This document shows positions 40,626-49,735 of a stretch of DNA of 54,121 nucleotides, piece by piece (within the stretch, counting starts at the first letter, position 1; every line of letters starts with the position of its first letter). The notes under the pieces are model-generated. The model was not told the DNA's origin and searched no databases. It was given only the letters and a program-made list of their open reading frames with translations. A program made the translations under genes and the position numbers. The stretch comes from Streptomyces sp. NRRL F-5727 (GTDB lineage Bacteria; Actinomycetota; Actinomycetes; Streptomycetales; Streptomycetaceae), in contig NZ_JOGX01000043.1 of the NCBI RefSeq assembly GCF_000719555.1, positions 1 through 54,121 on the forward strand. The letters run 5' to 3'.

Positions 40626-41342
40626 CTACGCCTCGGCCTTCGCCGGGTCCGGGCGCAGGCCCGCCAGTGCCGTCAGCATGAGCTCCAGGGCGAAGGGGTA
40701 GCCGCTCTCCCGCATGTCGGCGGCGAGGAGCGGGAACGTGGCCGCGATGTGCGGGTGGGTCTCCGCCGGGAGGCGGCCGTAGACCTCTCCCCAGACCTCG
40801 GCGTCCGCCTCGCGCGCGGCCGGCGGCATCGCCCCGGCGGCGGCGTCCTGGGCGGCGAAGGCCAGCGCCTGGTCGACGAAGGCGTGGTAGGCGCGGACGG
40901 CCAGGGGGTCGGGGAAGCCGCCGTCCCGCAGGATGCCGAGGATCCTCTCGACCGCCCGCGTCTCGTGGCAGCGGCCGGTCGTGCGGTGCGCGGCGAGGAG
41001 GGCGGCCTGGGGCTGGGCGACGTAGGAGGCGTGGATGCGCAGGCCCAGCGCGCGCAGGTCCGCGCGCCAGTCGCCGGTCGCCTCCCAGCCCTCCTGCGCC
41101 CGGCCGATGACCTCGTCGGCGAGCGCGAGGAGCAGGGCGTCGGTGTTGCGGAAGTACCGGTAGAGGGCGCTGGGGTCGGCGCCGAGGGCCGCGCCCAGCC
41201 GGCGTACGGAGAGGGCTTCGGCGCCGTGCTGGGCCACCAGGCGCAGCGCGGTGTCGACGATGAGCCGTTCGGAGAGGACGGCGCCCTGCTTGGTGGGGCG
41301 GCGGCGCTGCCGGCTTCCTTCGGGTACGACGCGTGCGGACAT
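40626..41342 (-). CDS. TetR-family repressor
   Basis: The 238-residue regulator has a TetR HTH: RLIVDTALRLVAQHGAEALS followed by VRRLGAALGADPSALYRYFR (about 27-67), and an all-helical ligand domain with HRTTGRC and AVRAYHAFVDQALAFAAQ. It is divergent from the amidohydrolase-3 gene. Its own start is probably leaderless: on the minus strand TTTACA (complement 41373-41378), a 17-bp spacer made of the operator, TAAGGT (complement 41350-41355) and the ATG 7 bp later. The operator recurs before the FAD oxidase gene at 33.9 kb. The ligand is unknown, perhaps an amide or amine. Confidence 0.92.
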   Translation of the reverse strand: MSARVVPEGSRQRRRPTKQGAVLSERLIVDTALRLVAQHGAEALSVRRLGAALGADPSALYRYFRNTDALLLALADEVIGRAQEGWEATGDWRADLRALGLRIHASYVAQPQAALLAAHRTTGRCHETRAVERILGILRDGGFPDPLAVRAYHAFVDQALAFAAQDAAAGAMPPAAREADAEVWGEVYGRLPAETHPHIAATFPLLAADMRESGYPFALELMLTALAGLRPDPAKAEA

Positions 41343-41349
41343 GGCCGGG

Positions 41350-41378
41350 ACCTTACGTCAACACCATTGACGTGTAAA
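41350..41378. promoter_or_regulatory. divergent promoters with 19-bp TetR operator
   Basis: ACGTCAACACCATTGACGT (41355-41373) has perfect 7-bp arms around CACCA. It forms the spacer of the tetR promoter (TTTACA-N17-TAAGGT, minus strand). Read forward, TTGACG at 41367-41372 with TTCCAT 18 bp later can serve the amidohydrolase gene. A single bound repressor would shut both promoters. Bases 41351-41371 are identical to the site before the FAD oxidase. Confidence 0.78.
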
Positions 41379-41546
41379 CGGCTCGCGGGCTTCCATGGCG
41401 CCCGTCACCTGAACGGCGACGCCGGCCCGTTCCGGCCGCCGACGGGTCCGACCCGTCCGACGGCCGACCCCGCGGCGCTCCGCGCTCCGACCGGCCGTCG
41501 TCCGCCCCGCGCCCCCCGGGCGCGCCGCACGCAAGGGAGCCGCCGT

Positions 41547-43181
41547 ATGCCCCAGGCCGATCTGGTCTTCACCCGAGGCCCCGTCCTCACCCTGGATCCG
41601 GCGCGGAGCCGGGCCACCTCGCTCGCGGTGACCGGTGACCGGATCACCGCCGTCGGCCACGACGAGGTGCGCGAGCTGATCGGGCCCGGCACCGAGGTGG
41701 TGGACCTGACCGGCAAGCTGCTGCTGCCCGGTTTCCAGGACTCCCACATCCACGCGGTGGGCGGCGGCACCGAGCTCGCCGAGTGCGACCTCACCGGCAG
41801 CGTCGACGTCGCGCAGTACCTGGAGCGGATCCGGGAGTACGCCGAGGCGCATCCGGACCGGGAGTGGATCACCGGCGGCGGCTGGTCGATGGAGAGCTTC
41901 GAGGGCGGCATGCCGACCCGCGCGCTCCTCGACTCGGTCGTCCCGGACCGGCCGGTGCTGCTGTCGAACCGCGACCACCACGGCGCCTGGGCGAACACCC
42001 GGGCGCTGGAGCTGGCCGGTCTCACCGCCGCCACCCCGGACCCGGCGGACGGCCGGATCGAGCGGGAGGCCGACGGCTTCCCGAACGGCATGCTCCAGGA
42101 GGGCGCGACCGGTCTGGTCTCCCGCCTGGTGCCGGACAAGACCGCGGAGGACCGGCTGGCGGGCCTGCTGCGCGCGCAGCGGCTGCTGCACTCGCTGGGC
42201 ATCACCGGCTGGCAGGACGCGCTCCTCGGCGCCTTCAACGGCATGTCCGACCCGTCGGACGCCTATCTGACGGCGGCGAAGGACGGTTCGCTCACCGCCC
42301 GGGTGACCGGGGCGCTGTGGTGGGACCGCGAGCGCGGGGCCGAGCAGATCCCGGAACTGGTCGACCGGCGCGAGCAGTTGACCTCGGGGCGGTTCCGCGC
42401 CACCTCGGTCAAGATCATGCAGGACGGGATCGCGGAGAACTTCACGGCCGCGATGCTCACCCCGTACCTGGACGGCTGCGGCTGCGCGACCGGCAACTCC
42501 GGGCTGAGCTTCGTCGATCCGGTGGCGCTGCGCGGGCATGTGACCGAGCTCGACGCCCTCGGCTTCCAGGTGCACTTCCACGCGCTCGGCGACCGTGCCG
42601 TGCGGGAGGCGCTGGACGCGATCGAGGCGGCGGTCGGGGCCAACGGGCGGCGCGGCAACCGCCACCACCTCGCCCACCTGCAGGTCGTCCACCCCGAGGA
42701 CCTGCCCCGCTTCGCCGCGCTCGGCGCGATCGCCAACATCCAGCCGCTGTGGGCGGCGCACGAGCCGCAGATGGACGAGCTCACCATCCCGTTCCTGGGT
42801 CCGGAGCGGGCGGCCTGGCAGTACCCGTTCGGCTCGCTGTTGCGGGCCGGGGCGACCCTGGCGGCGGGCAGCGACTGGCCGGTCTCCAGCCCGAACCCGA
42901 TCGAGGGCATCCACGTCGCCGTGAACCGGCGGGACCCGGAGGCCGAGGACGACCGGGTGTTCTACCCGGAGGAGCGCCTCGACCTGCTCTCCGCGCTGAC
43001 CGCGTACACGGCCGGCGCGGCCCATGTGAACGGCCTCGACGACGCGGGCAGTCTGCTGCCGGGCCACCTCGCCGACCTCGTCGTGCTCGACCGGGACATC
43101 CTGGCCGCGCCGGCCGACGAGATCGCCGAGGCCCGGGTGGAGCGCACGTACGTCGGCGGCCGGCTGGTGTACGAGGCGTGA
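41547..43181 (+). CDS. amidohydrolase family 3 protein (NfdA/AepA-like)
   Basis: The 544-residue enzyme has an N-terminal beta-sandwich (LVFTRGPVLTLDPARSRATS), the metal motif GFQDSHIHAVGGG (HxH), a long insert with WITGGGWSMESFEGG, LSNRDHHGAWANTRAL, carboxylated-Lys region SVKIMQDGIAENFTA, HFHALGDRAVREAL, HLAHLQVVHPEDLPRF, and the Asp of AAGSDWPVSSPNP. These match the YtcJ/NfdA family that hydrolyses N-substituted formamides and other amides. AAGGGAGC precedes ATG 41547. It is divergent from a TetR regulator. A hydrolysis product amine could be the substrate of the FAD oxidase that shares its operator. Confidence 0.92.
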   Translation: MPQADLVFTRGPVLTLDPARSRATSLAVTGDRITAVGHDEVRELIGPGTEVVDLTGKLLLPGFQDSHIHAVGGGTELAECDLTGSVDVAQYLERIREYAEAHPDREWITGGGWSMESFEGGMPTRALLDSVVPDRPVLLSNRDHHGAWANTRALELAGLTAATPDPADGRIEREADGFPNGMLQEGATGLVSRLVPDKTAEDRLAGLLRAQRLLHSLGITGWQDALLGAFNGMSDPSDAYLTAAKDGSLTARVTGALWWDRERGAEQIPELVDRREQLTSGRFRATSVKIMQDGIAENFTAAMLTPYLDGCGCATGNSGLSFVDPVALRGHVTELDALGFQVHFHALGDRAVREALDAIEAAVGANGRRGNRHHLAHLQVVHPEDLPRFAALGAIANIQPLWAAHEPQMDELTIPFLGPERAAWQYPFGSLLRAGATLAAGSDWPVSSPNPIEGIHVAVNRRDPEAEDDRVFYPEERLDLLSALTAYTAGAAHVNGLDDAGSLLPGHLADLVVLDRDILAAPADEIAEARVERTYVGGRLVYEA

Positions 43182-43202
43182 CCCGGCGGATCCGTGCGTC
43201 CG

Positions 43203-44333
43203 CTAGCCGGGCCGTACGGAGGACTCCCGTACGTCGAGCCTGACCGGCACGAGCGATCCGCCGGTCTCCTGGAGGCCCTGTTCGAGTACGGCGACGAGGT
43301 GGGCGATCCCCGCCTCGGCGACCGCGTCGGGGCGCAGGCTCAGCGTCGTCACCGGCGGGTCGGTGTGCACGGCGGTCTCGTCCTCGCTGACACAGACGAG
43401 GAGCAGGTCGCCGGGGACGTCGTAGCCGTGCCGGCGGGCCGCGTCCAGCACGAGCGGCGGACTGGCCTCGGCGACCACGAGGAGGGCGTCGGGGCGTTCG
43501 GGACCGGCACCCAGGGCGGTCTCCACGGCCTGGATCACCGGCCCGTTGCCGGGCTCGGCGGCCCGCACGGTCAGCTGCGGCAGTCCGTGCGCGGCGCACC
43601 ACGCGCGGTGCGCCGCGTCCACCTCGCGGTGGAAGCGGGTGGTGCTGTCGGGGACGACGAGCACCGGCCGGCGGGCCCCCTGGGCGTGGACGTGGTCCAG
43701 GACCTGCCCGACGGCGTCGGCCGCGTCGACGTCCACCCAGTGGGCGCCCTCCCGGCCCTCCACGGACCGGTCGCTGAAGACCGGGATGCGGGCGGCCAGC
43801 AGGTCCTCGACGATCCGGTCGTCGGCGACGGGGTCGGCGACGACCACGGCGTCGAGGGGCAGCGCCGCCCACTCGCTCTGCAGCGAGCCGGCGGGCAGCA
43901 GCACCACCGCGTAGCCGCGCGCGAGCGCGGTGGCGGCGGTGGCGCCGGTGAGCCGGGCGAAGTACGGCGACTCCAGGAAGGTCCACGGGGTGTCGGCCAG
44001 CTCGCCGACGACGTAGCCGATCAGCCGGGCCCGTCCCGCGCGCAGCTGGCGCGCGGTGGCGTTGGGCCGGTAGCCCATGCGGCGGGCGGTCTCGCGGGCC
44101 TTCTCCCGGATCTGGGGGGAGAGCCGGCCGGTGCCGTTCAGGGCCGCCGACACGGTGGTCTTGGACAGTCCGGCCTCGCGCGCCACGTCGACGAGACGGA
44201 CGCGCGGGGCGGGCTGTGCGGTCCCCCGGGTCCCGCCGCGCGCCTCGTTCCGCCGTCCGCCGGGCGCGTCCCGCCCCGGGGTGGTCGCGTGCCGCTCCGG
44301 GGCCGCTCCGCCGTGCTCTGAAGCTTCGGTCAT
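43203..44333 (-). CDS. LacI-family repressor of the ABC importer
   Basis: The 376-residue regulator has an extra N-terminal tail of about 43 basic/Gly residues, then the LacI HTH (VRLVDVAREAGLSKTTVSAA, hinge helix PNATARQLRAGRARLIGYVV) and a periplasmic-binding-like effector domain with VRPDAVAEAGIAHLVAVLEQ near the end. The binding pocket cannot be read for a sugar or peptide ligand. ATG 44333 lies at the right edge of the divergent region; the ribosome binding site is weak. It lies head-to-head with an Opp-type importer whose promoter contains the perfect palindrome TGCGGGAACGTTCCCGCA, a natural operator for it. The tail-first end is convergent with the amidohydrolase gene. Confidence 0.9.
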   Translation of the reverse strand: MTEASEHGGAAPERHATTPGRDAPGGRRNEARGGTRGTAQPAPRVRLVDVAREAGLSKTTVSAALNGTGRLSPQIREKARETARRMGYRPNATARQLRAGRARLIGYVVGELADTPWTFLESPYFARLTGATAATALARGYAVVLLPAGSLQSEWAALPLDAVVVADPVADDRIVEDLLAARIPVFSDRSVEGREGAHWVDVDAADAVGQVLDHVHAQGARRPVLVVPDSTTRFHREVDAAHRAWCAAHGLPQLTVRAAEPGNGPVIQAVETALGAGPERPDALLVVAEASPPLVLDAARRHGYDVPGDLLLVCVSEDETAVHTDPPVTTLSLRPDAVAEAGIAHLVAVLEQGLQETGGSLVPVRLDVRESSVRPG

Positions 44334-44361
44334 GGGGCTGATGCTGCCATCCCCGTGACCA

Positions 44362-44416
44362 TTGCAAAACCGTTCCCGCAAACTGGCCGGAACTCTTGTG
44401 CGGGAACGTTCCCGCA
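44362..44416 (+). promoter_or_regulatory. LacI-type operators and promoter of the ABC importer operon
   Basis: TGCGGGAACGTTCCCGCA (44399-44416) is a perfect 18-bp palindrome with the central ACGT of LacI operators. A weaker copy, TTGCAAAACCGTTCCCGCAA (44362-44381), lies 37 bp upstream. The strong site fills the spacer of TTGTGC (44396-44401)-N17-AATACT (44419-44424), so binding would block the importer promoter; the two sites together allow cooperative binding or looping. Confidence 0.75.
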
Positions 44417-44475
44417 TCAATACTCGCTCCATCCCCCCAGCGCCCGTCACTACACCCGTAAAGGGGTGGGTCTGC

Positions 44476-46116
44476 ATGCGCACGCCCAGTTTCACCGCCC
44501 TCGCCTGTACCGCCGCCCTCGCGGCCTCCCTCACCGCCTGCTCCGGCGCCACCCAGCCCCAGCCGGGCACCTCGGGCACGGGAGCCGACTTCAAGGTCTC
44601 CCCCACCTCGCCGGCCGCGAAGGGCCCGCTCGACTCCTTCACCTGGTCGCTCTACGCGGAGCCGTACACCCTCGACTACGCCCTCGCGTACGACTACCCG
44701 CCCAACACCGTGCTCGCCAACGTCTGCGAGCAGCTGCTGCGGGTCACCCCCGACCTGAAGATCGAGCCCGGTCTCGCGGTCAAGTGGGACCGGCCCGACC
44801 CGCGCACCCTCGTCTACACCCTGCGGCCCGGCGTGAAGTTCCACGACGGCACCACCCTGACCGCCGACGACGTCGTCGCCTCCCTGAAGCGGCAGATGGA
44901 TCCGGCCACCGGCTCCCCCTGGGGCTCCGCGTTCAAGACCGTCGACGCGATCGAGAAGACCGGCCCGCTGGAGGTGACGATCCGCCTCGGCAAGGCCGAC
45001 GCCCTCTTCCACGAACTCCTCGCCGCCTCCCCCGGCACCGTCGTCAGCGCCGCCTCCCTCACGAAGGAGGGCAAGGACTACGGCACCCCCGAGGGCGAGC
45101 TGAACTGCACCGGCCCGTACGCGCTGGAGAAGTGGGCGCAGGGCGACAGCATCACGCTGAAGAAGCACCCGGACTACTGGGACACGAAGCTCGCCCCGAA
45201 GTCGGAGAAGGTGCGGTTCACCTTCATCGAGGACGCCGCCGCCCGCGCCAACGCCTTCCTCTCCGGCACCTCCGACGGCGGCTACATGGTCCCGTCGGCC
45301 TCCTTCGCCCAGCTCCGCGGCAGCGGCAAGGGCTCCCTCCTCTTCGGCCCCAACACCGCCGCCGCCAACCTGGCGGTCACCGACTTCAAGGGCACGCTCG
45401 GCGACGTGCGGGTCCGCAGGGCGCTGTCGATGGCGCTCGACCGGAAGAACATCGTCAAGGCGGCCGCCGGCGGCGTCGGCGTCCCCGCCAAGGCCCCCGC
45501 CGCCCGCGGCGCGTGGGCGCTCGTCCCCGAGAAGACCGCCACCCTGTACGACACGCTGCCCGAGCCCGCGTACGACCTGGCCGCCGCGAAGAAGCTGGTC
45601 GAGGAGGCCAAGGCCACCGGACGGAAGGTCACCCTCGCGACCAGCTCGATGGCCCCCGAGATCAGCGTCGTCGCCAACGCCGTACAGGCGGCCGGGCGGC
45701 AGATCGGCCTGGACGTGACGCTCAAGCCGGTCTCGCCGGACGCGTACAGCAACATCTTCGTCGACCCCGCCGCCCGCGAGGGCCTCGACCTGGTCATCAC
45801 CAACGGCTACGACAACACCCCGGACCCGCTGGAGTTCTACCAGTACCTGCGCACCGGCGACTTCGGGAACTACGGCAACTGGTCCGACGCCGAGTACGAC
45901 GTGGCCTTCGACCGCGCCAACACCGAGTACGACCCCGCCAAGCGCGCCGAACTCACCGCGAAGCTGCAGGAGATCGCGCTCGACCGGCTGCCGGTCATCC
46001 CGGTCTACGAGGCGCCCTACTCCGTCTTCCTCGGCAAGCGGATCACCGGCGCGCCGACCGGCATCGCCCAGCTCTACTACCCGTGGGCCGCGACGATCGG
46101 GGCCGCGCAGTCATGA
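44476..46116 (+). CDS. ABC transporter solute-binding lipoprotein (peptide/nickel/opine type)
   Basis: The 546-residue protein has a lipoprotein signal with lipobox L19-T-A-C22. The SBP_bac_5 fold shows TWSLYAEPYTLDYALAYDY, DPRTLVYTLRPGVKFHDGTT, NCTGPYALEKWAQGD and VRRALSMALDRKNIV. The family delivers oligopeptides, dipeptides, nickel chelates, opines or other solutes to Opp/Dpp-type permeases. AAGGGGTGGG lies upstream of ATG 44476. The start of the operon contains the LacI operators. It overlaps the first permease by four bases. The ligand is unknown; the catabolic neighbours suggest a carbon or nitrogen source rather than nickel. Confidence 0.93.
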   Translation: MRTPSFTALACTAALAASLTACSGATQPQPGTSGTGADFKVSPTSPAAKGPLDSFTWSLYAEPYTLDYALAYDYPPNTVLANVCEQLLRVTPDLKIEPGLAVKWDRPDPRTLVYTLRPGVKFHDGTTLTADDVVASLKRQMDPATGSPWGSAFKTVDAIEKTGPLEVTIRLGKADALFHELLAASPGTVVSAASLTKEGKDYGTPEGELNCTGPYALEKWAQGDSITLKKHPDYWDTKLAPKSEKVRFTFIEDAAARANAFLSGTSDGGYMVPSASFAQLRGSGKGSLLFGPNTAAANLAVTDFKGTLGDVRVRRALSMALDRKNIVKAAAGGVGVPAKAPAARGAWALVPEKTATLYDTLPEPAYDLAAAKKLVEEAKATGRKVTLATSSMAPEISVVANAVQAAGRQIGLDVTLKPVSPDAYSNIFVDPAAREGLDLVITNGYDNTPDPLEFYQYLRTGDFGNYGNWSDAEYDVAFDRANTEYDPAKRAELTAKLQEIALDRLPVIPVYEAPYSVFLGKRITGAPTGIAQLYYPWAATIGAAQS

Positions 46117-47066
46117 CCCGCTTCCTCCTCGGCCGGCTCGCCGGCCTGGTGGCGGTGCTGTTCGTGACCTCGGTCGTCGTCTTCGGCACCATCCACCTCG
46201 CCCCCGGCGACCCGGTCACCTTCCTCCTGCACGGCCGCCCCGCGACCCCCGAGACCGTGGCGGCCCTGCGGGCCGAGCACCACCTGGACGACCCGCTCGT
46301 CGTCCAGTACGGCAAGTGGCTCGGCGGCGTCCTCGGCGGCGACCTCGGCCGCTCCGCCCAGTACCACCAGGACGTCACCGCGCTCCTCGGCTCGCGGCTG
46401 CCCGGCACCGCCCTCCTCGTCGGTTACGCGGCGCTGCTCGTCACCGTCCTCGGCGTCGGCGCCGGCATCCTCGCCGCGCTCCGCCCCGGCCTCCTCGACA
46501 AGACCGTGCTCATCGGCACCGGCGTGGCCACCGCCACCCCCGCCTTCGTCACCGCGATCGCGCTGGTCTCGCTCTTCTCCGTACAGCTCGGCTGGTTCCC
46601 CGGTCCGGGCGGCGGCGCGGCCGAGGGGCTCGGCCCCCGGCTCCACCAGCTGACCCTGCCGGCCTTCGCGCTCGCCCTCACGTTCGCGGGCCTGCTCGCC
46701 CGGGTCACCCGCTCCGCGATGCTCGACGAACTGGGCCGCGAGCACGTCGAGGTGGCCCGCGCCCGGGGCGTCGCCGGCCGGACCGTGGTCCGCCGGCACG
46801 TGCTGCGGAACGCCCTCGGGCCGGTCGTCACCGTCGGCGGCACCATGCTCGCGGGCCTGCTCGTCAGCACCGCCATCGTGGAGACCGCCTTCGACGTCCC
46901 CGGCCTCGGCTCGCTGCTCGTCCAGTCGGTCACCGCCCAGGACTTCGCGGTCGTCCAGGCGGTCACGCTGCTCAGCGTGGCGGCGTTCGTCGTCGTCAAC
47001 CTCGCGGTCGACCTGCTCGCGTCGCTCATCGACCCCCGTCTCTCCCCCGGGGAAGGCTCCTCATGA
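46113..47066 (+). CDS. ABC transporter permease (DppB/OppB type)
   Basis: The 317-residue membrane protein begins MTRFLLGRLAGLVAVLFVTS, with the N-terminal signature HLAPGDPVTFLL after helix 1 and the EAA-loop EHVEVARARGVAGRTVVRRH in the cytoplasm. It has six predicted helices, matching the B-type permease. ATGA overlap with the binding protein and with the next permease implies coupled, equimolar synthesis. Confidence 0.93.
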   Translation: MTRFLLGRLAGLVAVLFVTSVVVFGTIHLAPGDPVTFLLHGRPATPETVAALRAEHHLDDPLVVQYGKWLGGVLGGDLGRSAQYHQDVTALLGSRLPGTALLVGYAALLVTVLGVGAGILAALRPGLLDKTVLIGTGVATATPAFVTAIALVSLFSVQLGWFPGPGGGAAEGLGPRLHQLTLPAFALALTFAGLLARVTRSAMLDELGREHVEVARARGVAGRTVVRRHVLRNALGPVVTVGGTMLAGLLVSTAIVETAFDVPGLGSLLVQSVTAQDFAVVQAVTLLSVAAFVVVNLAVDLLASLIDPRLSPGEGSS

Positions 47067-47932
47067 CCACCACCCTCACCACGGTGCCGTACCGCAGGCC
47101 GGGCCTGCGCGGGCTGCGCCTGCTCGGGCAGGGTCCGCTCTTCACGGTCTCGGTCGCGGTGCTCGCCGTGCTCGTCCTCGTCGCCGTGTGCGCGCCGCTG
47201 CTCGCCCCGTACGACCCCGAGGCGCTCGACCTGGGCGCGAGCCTGGTCGGCACCACGGGCGACCACCTCCTCGGCACCGACCAGTCCGGCCGCGACATCC
47301 TGTCCCGGCTGCTGCACGGCGCCCGCACCGGCCTCCTCGGCCCGCTCCTGGTCGTCGGCGTCTCCACCCTGCTCGGCACCCTGCTCGGCGTGGTGGCGGC
47401 CTGGCGCGGCGGCTGGGCCGACACCCTGCTCTCCCGCGCGATGGACCTGGTCTTCTCGATCCCCGGGCTGATGCTGGCGATCCTGCTGGTCGCGGTCACC
47501 GGCCCGGGCATGACGGCCCCGGTGATCGCGATGGCGGTCGCGTACACCCCGTACGTGGGACGCCTGGTGCGCGGCATCGCCCGGCAGGAGAAGGCACGGC
47601 CGTACATCGAGGCGTACGTGGTGCAGGGCTGGTCCGGCTGGACGGTCTGCGTCCGGCACCTGCTGCCCAACATCGCGCCGACGGTCTTCGCGCAGTCCGC
47701 GATGAACTTCGGCTACGCGCTGATGGACCTGGCGGCGCTCTCCTTCCTCGGCTTCGGCGTCCAGCCGCCGACCGCCGACTGGGGCGCCATGATCAACGAG
47801 GGCCAGGGCGCCGTCCTGCAGGGCGCGATGCTGCCGGCGCTCGCGCCGTCCGTGTGCATCGTGCTCGCGGTGGTGGCCTTCGGCATCGTCGGCGAGGGCC
47901 TCGCCGACCGCATCGCCCGTCGGGAGAAGTAG
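47063..47932 (+). CDS. ABC transporter permease (DppC/OppC type)
   Basis: The 289-residue permease has the C-type N-terminus (helix, then CAPLLAPYDPEALDL and HLLGTDQSGRDILSRLLHGAR), a central six-helix core and EAA-loop YIEAYVVQGWSGWTVCVRHL. The LGTDxxGRDxxSR motif is diagnostic of DppC/OppC proteins. It overlaps the OppB-type gene by four bases and is followed by two ATPase genes. Confidence 0.94.
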   Translation: MTTTLTTVPYRRPGLRGLRLLGQGPLFTVSVAVLAVLVLVAVCAPLLAPYDPEALDLGASLVGTTGDHLLGTDQSGRDILSRLLHGARTGLLGPLLVVGVSTLLGTLLGVVAAWRGGWADTLLSRAMDLVFSIPGLMLAILLVAVTGPGMTAPVIAMAVAYTPYVGRLVRGIARQEKARPYIEAYVVQGWSGWTVCVRHLLPNIAPTVFAQSAMNFGYALMDLAALSFLGFGVQPPTADWGAMINEGQGAVLQGAMLPALAPSVCIVLAVVAFGIVGEGLADRIARREK

Positions 47933-47937
47933 ACGAC

Positions 47938-48917
47938 ATGAACCACTCCACACCCCCTCCCGTCCTGGAGATCGACGGCCTGGAGCTGCGGCTCCCCGGC
48001 GACCGTGCCGCCCGGCCGATCCTCGACGGCGTCAGCCTGACCGTACGGCCCGGGGAGACCGTCGGCCTGGTCGGCGAGTCCGGCTCCGGCAAGTCCGTCG
48101 CCTGCCGCAGCGTCCTCGGCCTCCTCCCCAAGGGCGCCCGCACCGCCGGCGAGGTCCGGGTCGGCGGCGCGGACGTCCTCACCATGGACCGGGCGCGGCT
48201 CGCCGCGCTGCGGGCCCGAGAGGTCGCCATGGTCTTCCAGGACCCGCGCGCCTCCGTCAACCCGCTGCGCCGGGTCGGCGACTTCCTCACCGAGGGCCTC
48301 CGGGCCTCCGGCACCCCGGCCGCCCGGGCCACCGCGCGCGCCGAGGAACTCCTCGCCGCGGTCGGCATCCGCGACCCGCGCGGGGCGCTGCGCCGCCACC
48401 CGCACCAGTTCTCCGGCGGCATGCTCCAGCGGGTCGTCATCGCCGCCGCACTCGCCGCCGAACCGGCGCTGCTCGTCGCCGACGAGCCGACCACCGCCCT
48501 CGACGTCACCACCCAGGCCGAGGTCCTCTCGATCCTGGCCGGGCTGCGGGCCGAGCGCGGCACCGGCATGCTCTTCGTCACCCACGACCTGGAGCTGGCC
48601 GCCGCGATCTGCGACCGGGTGTACGTGATGTACGCGGGCCGGATCGTGGAGCACCGGTCCACCGACGAGCTGTTCGACCGGCCCCGGCACCCGTACACCG
48701 CCGGCCTGCTCCGCTGCACCCCGCGGATCGAGTCCGGCGCGCCCGCGCCCCGCCCGATCCCGGGCCGCCCGGTCTCGCTCGCCGAGGCGCCGCCGGGCTG
48801 CGCCTTCGCCGCGCGGTGCGCGCACGCGGTGGCGCGCTGCACGGAGGAGAAGCCCGAACCGGCACGGCACGGCGAGGGTTTCGCCGCGTGCCACCGCGCC
48901 GACGAAGGGATCGCGCT

Positions 48918-48921
<4 letters not shown>
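47938..48921 (+). CDS. ABC transporter ATP-binding protein (DppD/OppD type)
   Basis: The 327-residue ATPase has Walker A VGESGSGKSVACR, Q-loop MVFQDPRASVNP, signature FSGGMLQRVVIAAALA, Walker B LLVADEPTTALD and H-loop FVTHDLEL. The C-terminal oligopeptide-transporter extension (HPYTAGLLRCTPRI to CHRADEGIAL) carries Cys residues (ARCAHAVARC) that in DppD-type proteins bind an iron-sulfur or structural site. It starts 5 bp after the preceding stop and overlaps the next gene (GTGA). Confidence 0.94.
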
Positions 48922-49721
<800 letters not shown>

Positions 49722-49735
49722 GAGCCTCCGTCCGG

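Noticed and set aside
43203..44333. This LacI protein as the regulator of the two pectate lyases
   Set aside because: The lyase site GAAAGCGCTTTC differs in its outer bases from the perfect site GCGGGAACGTTCCCGC beside this LacI gene, and the genes are far apart.
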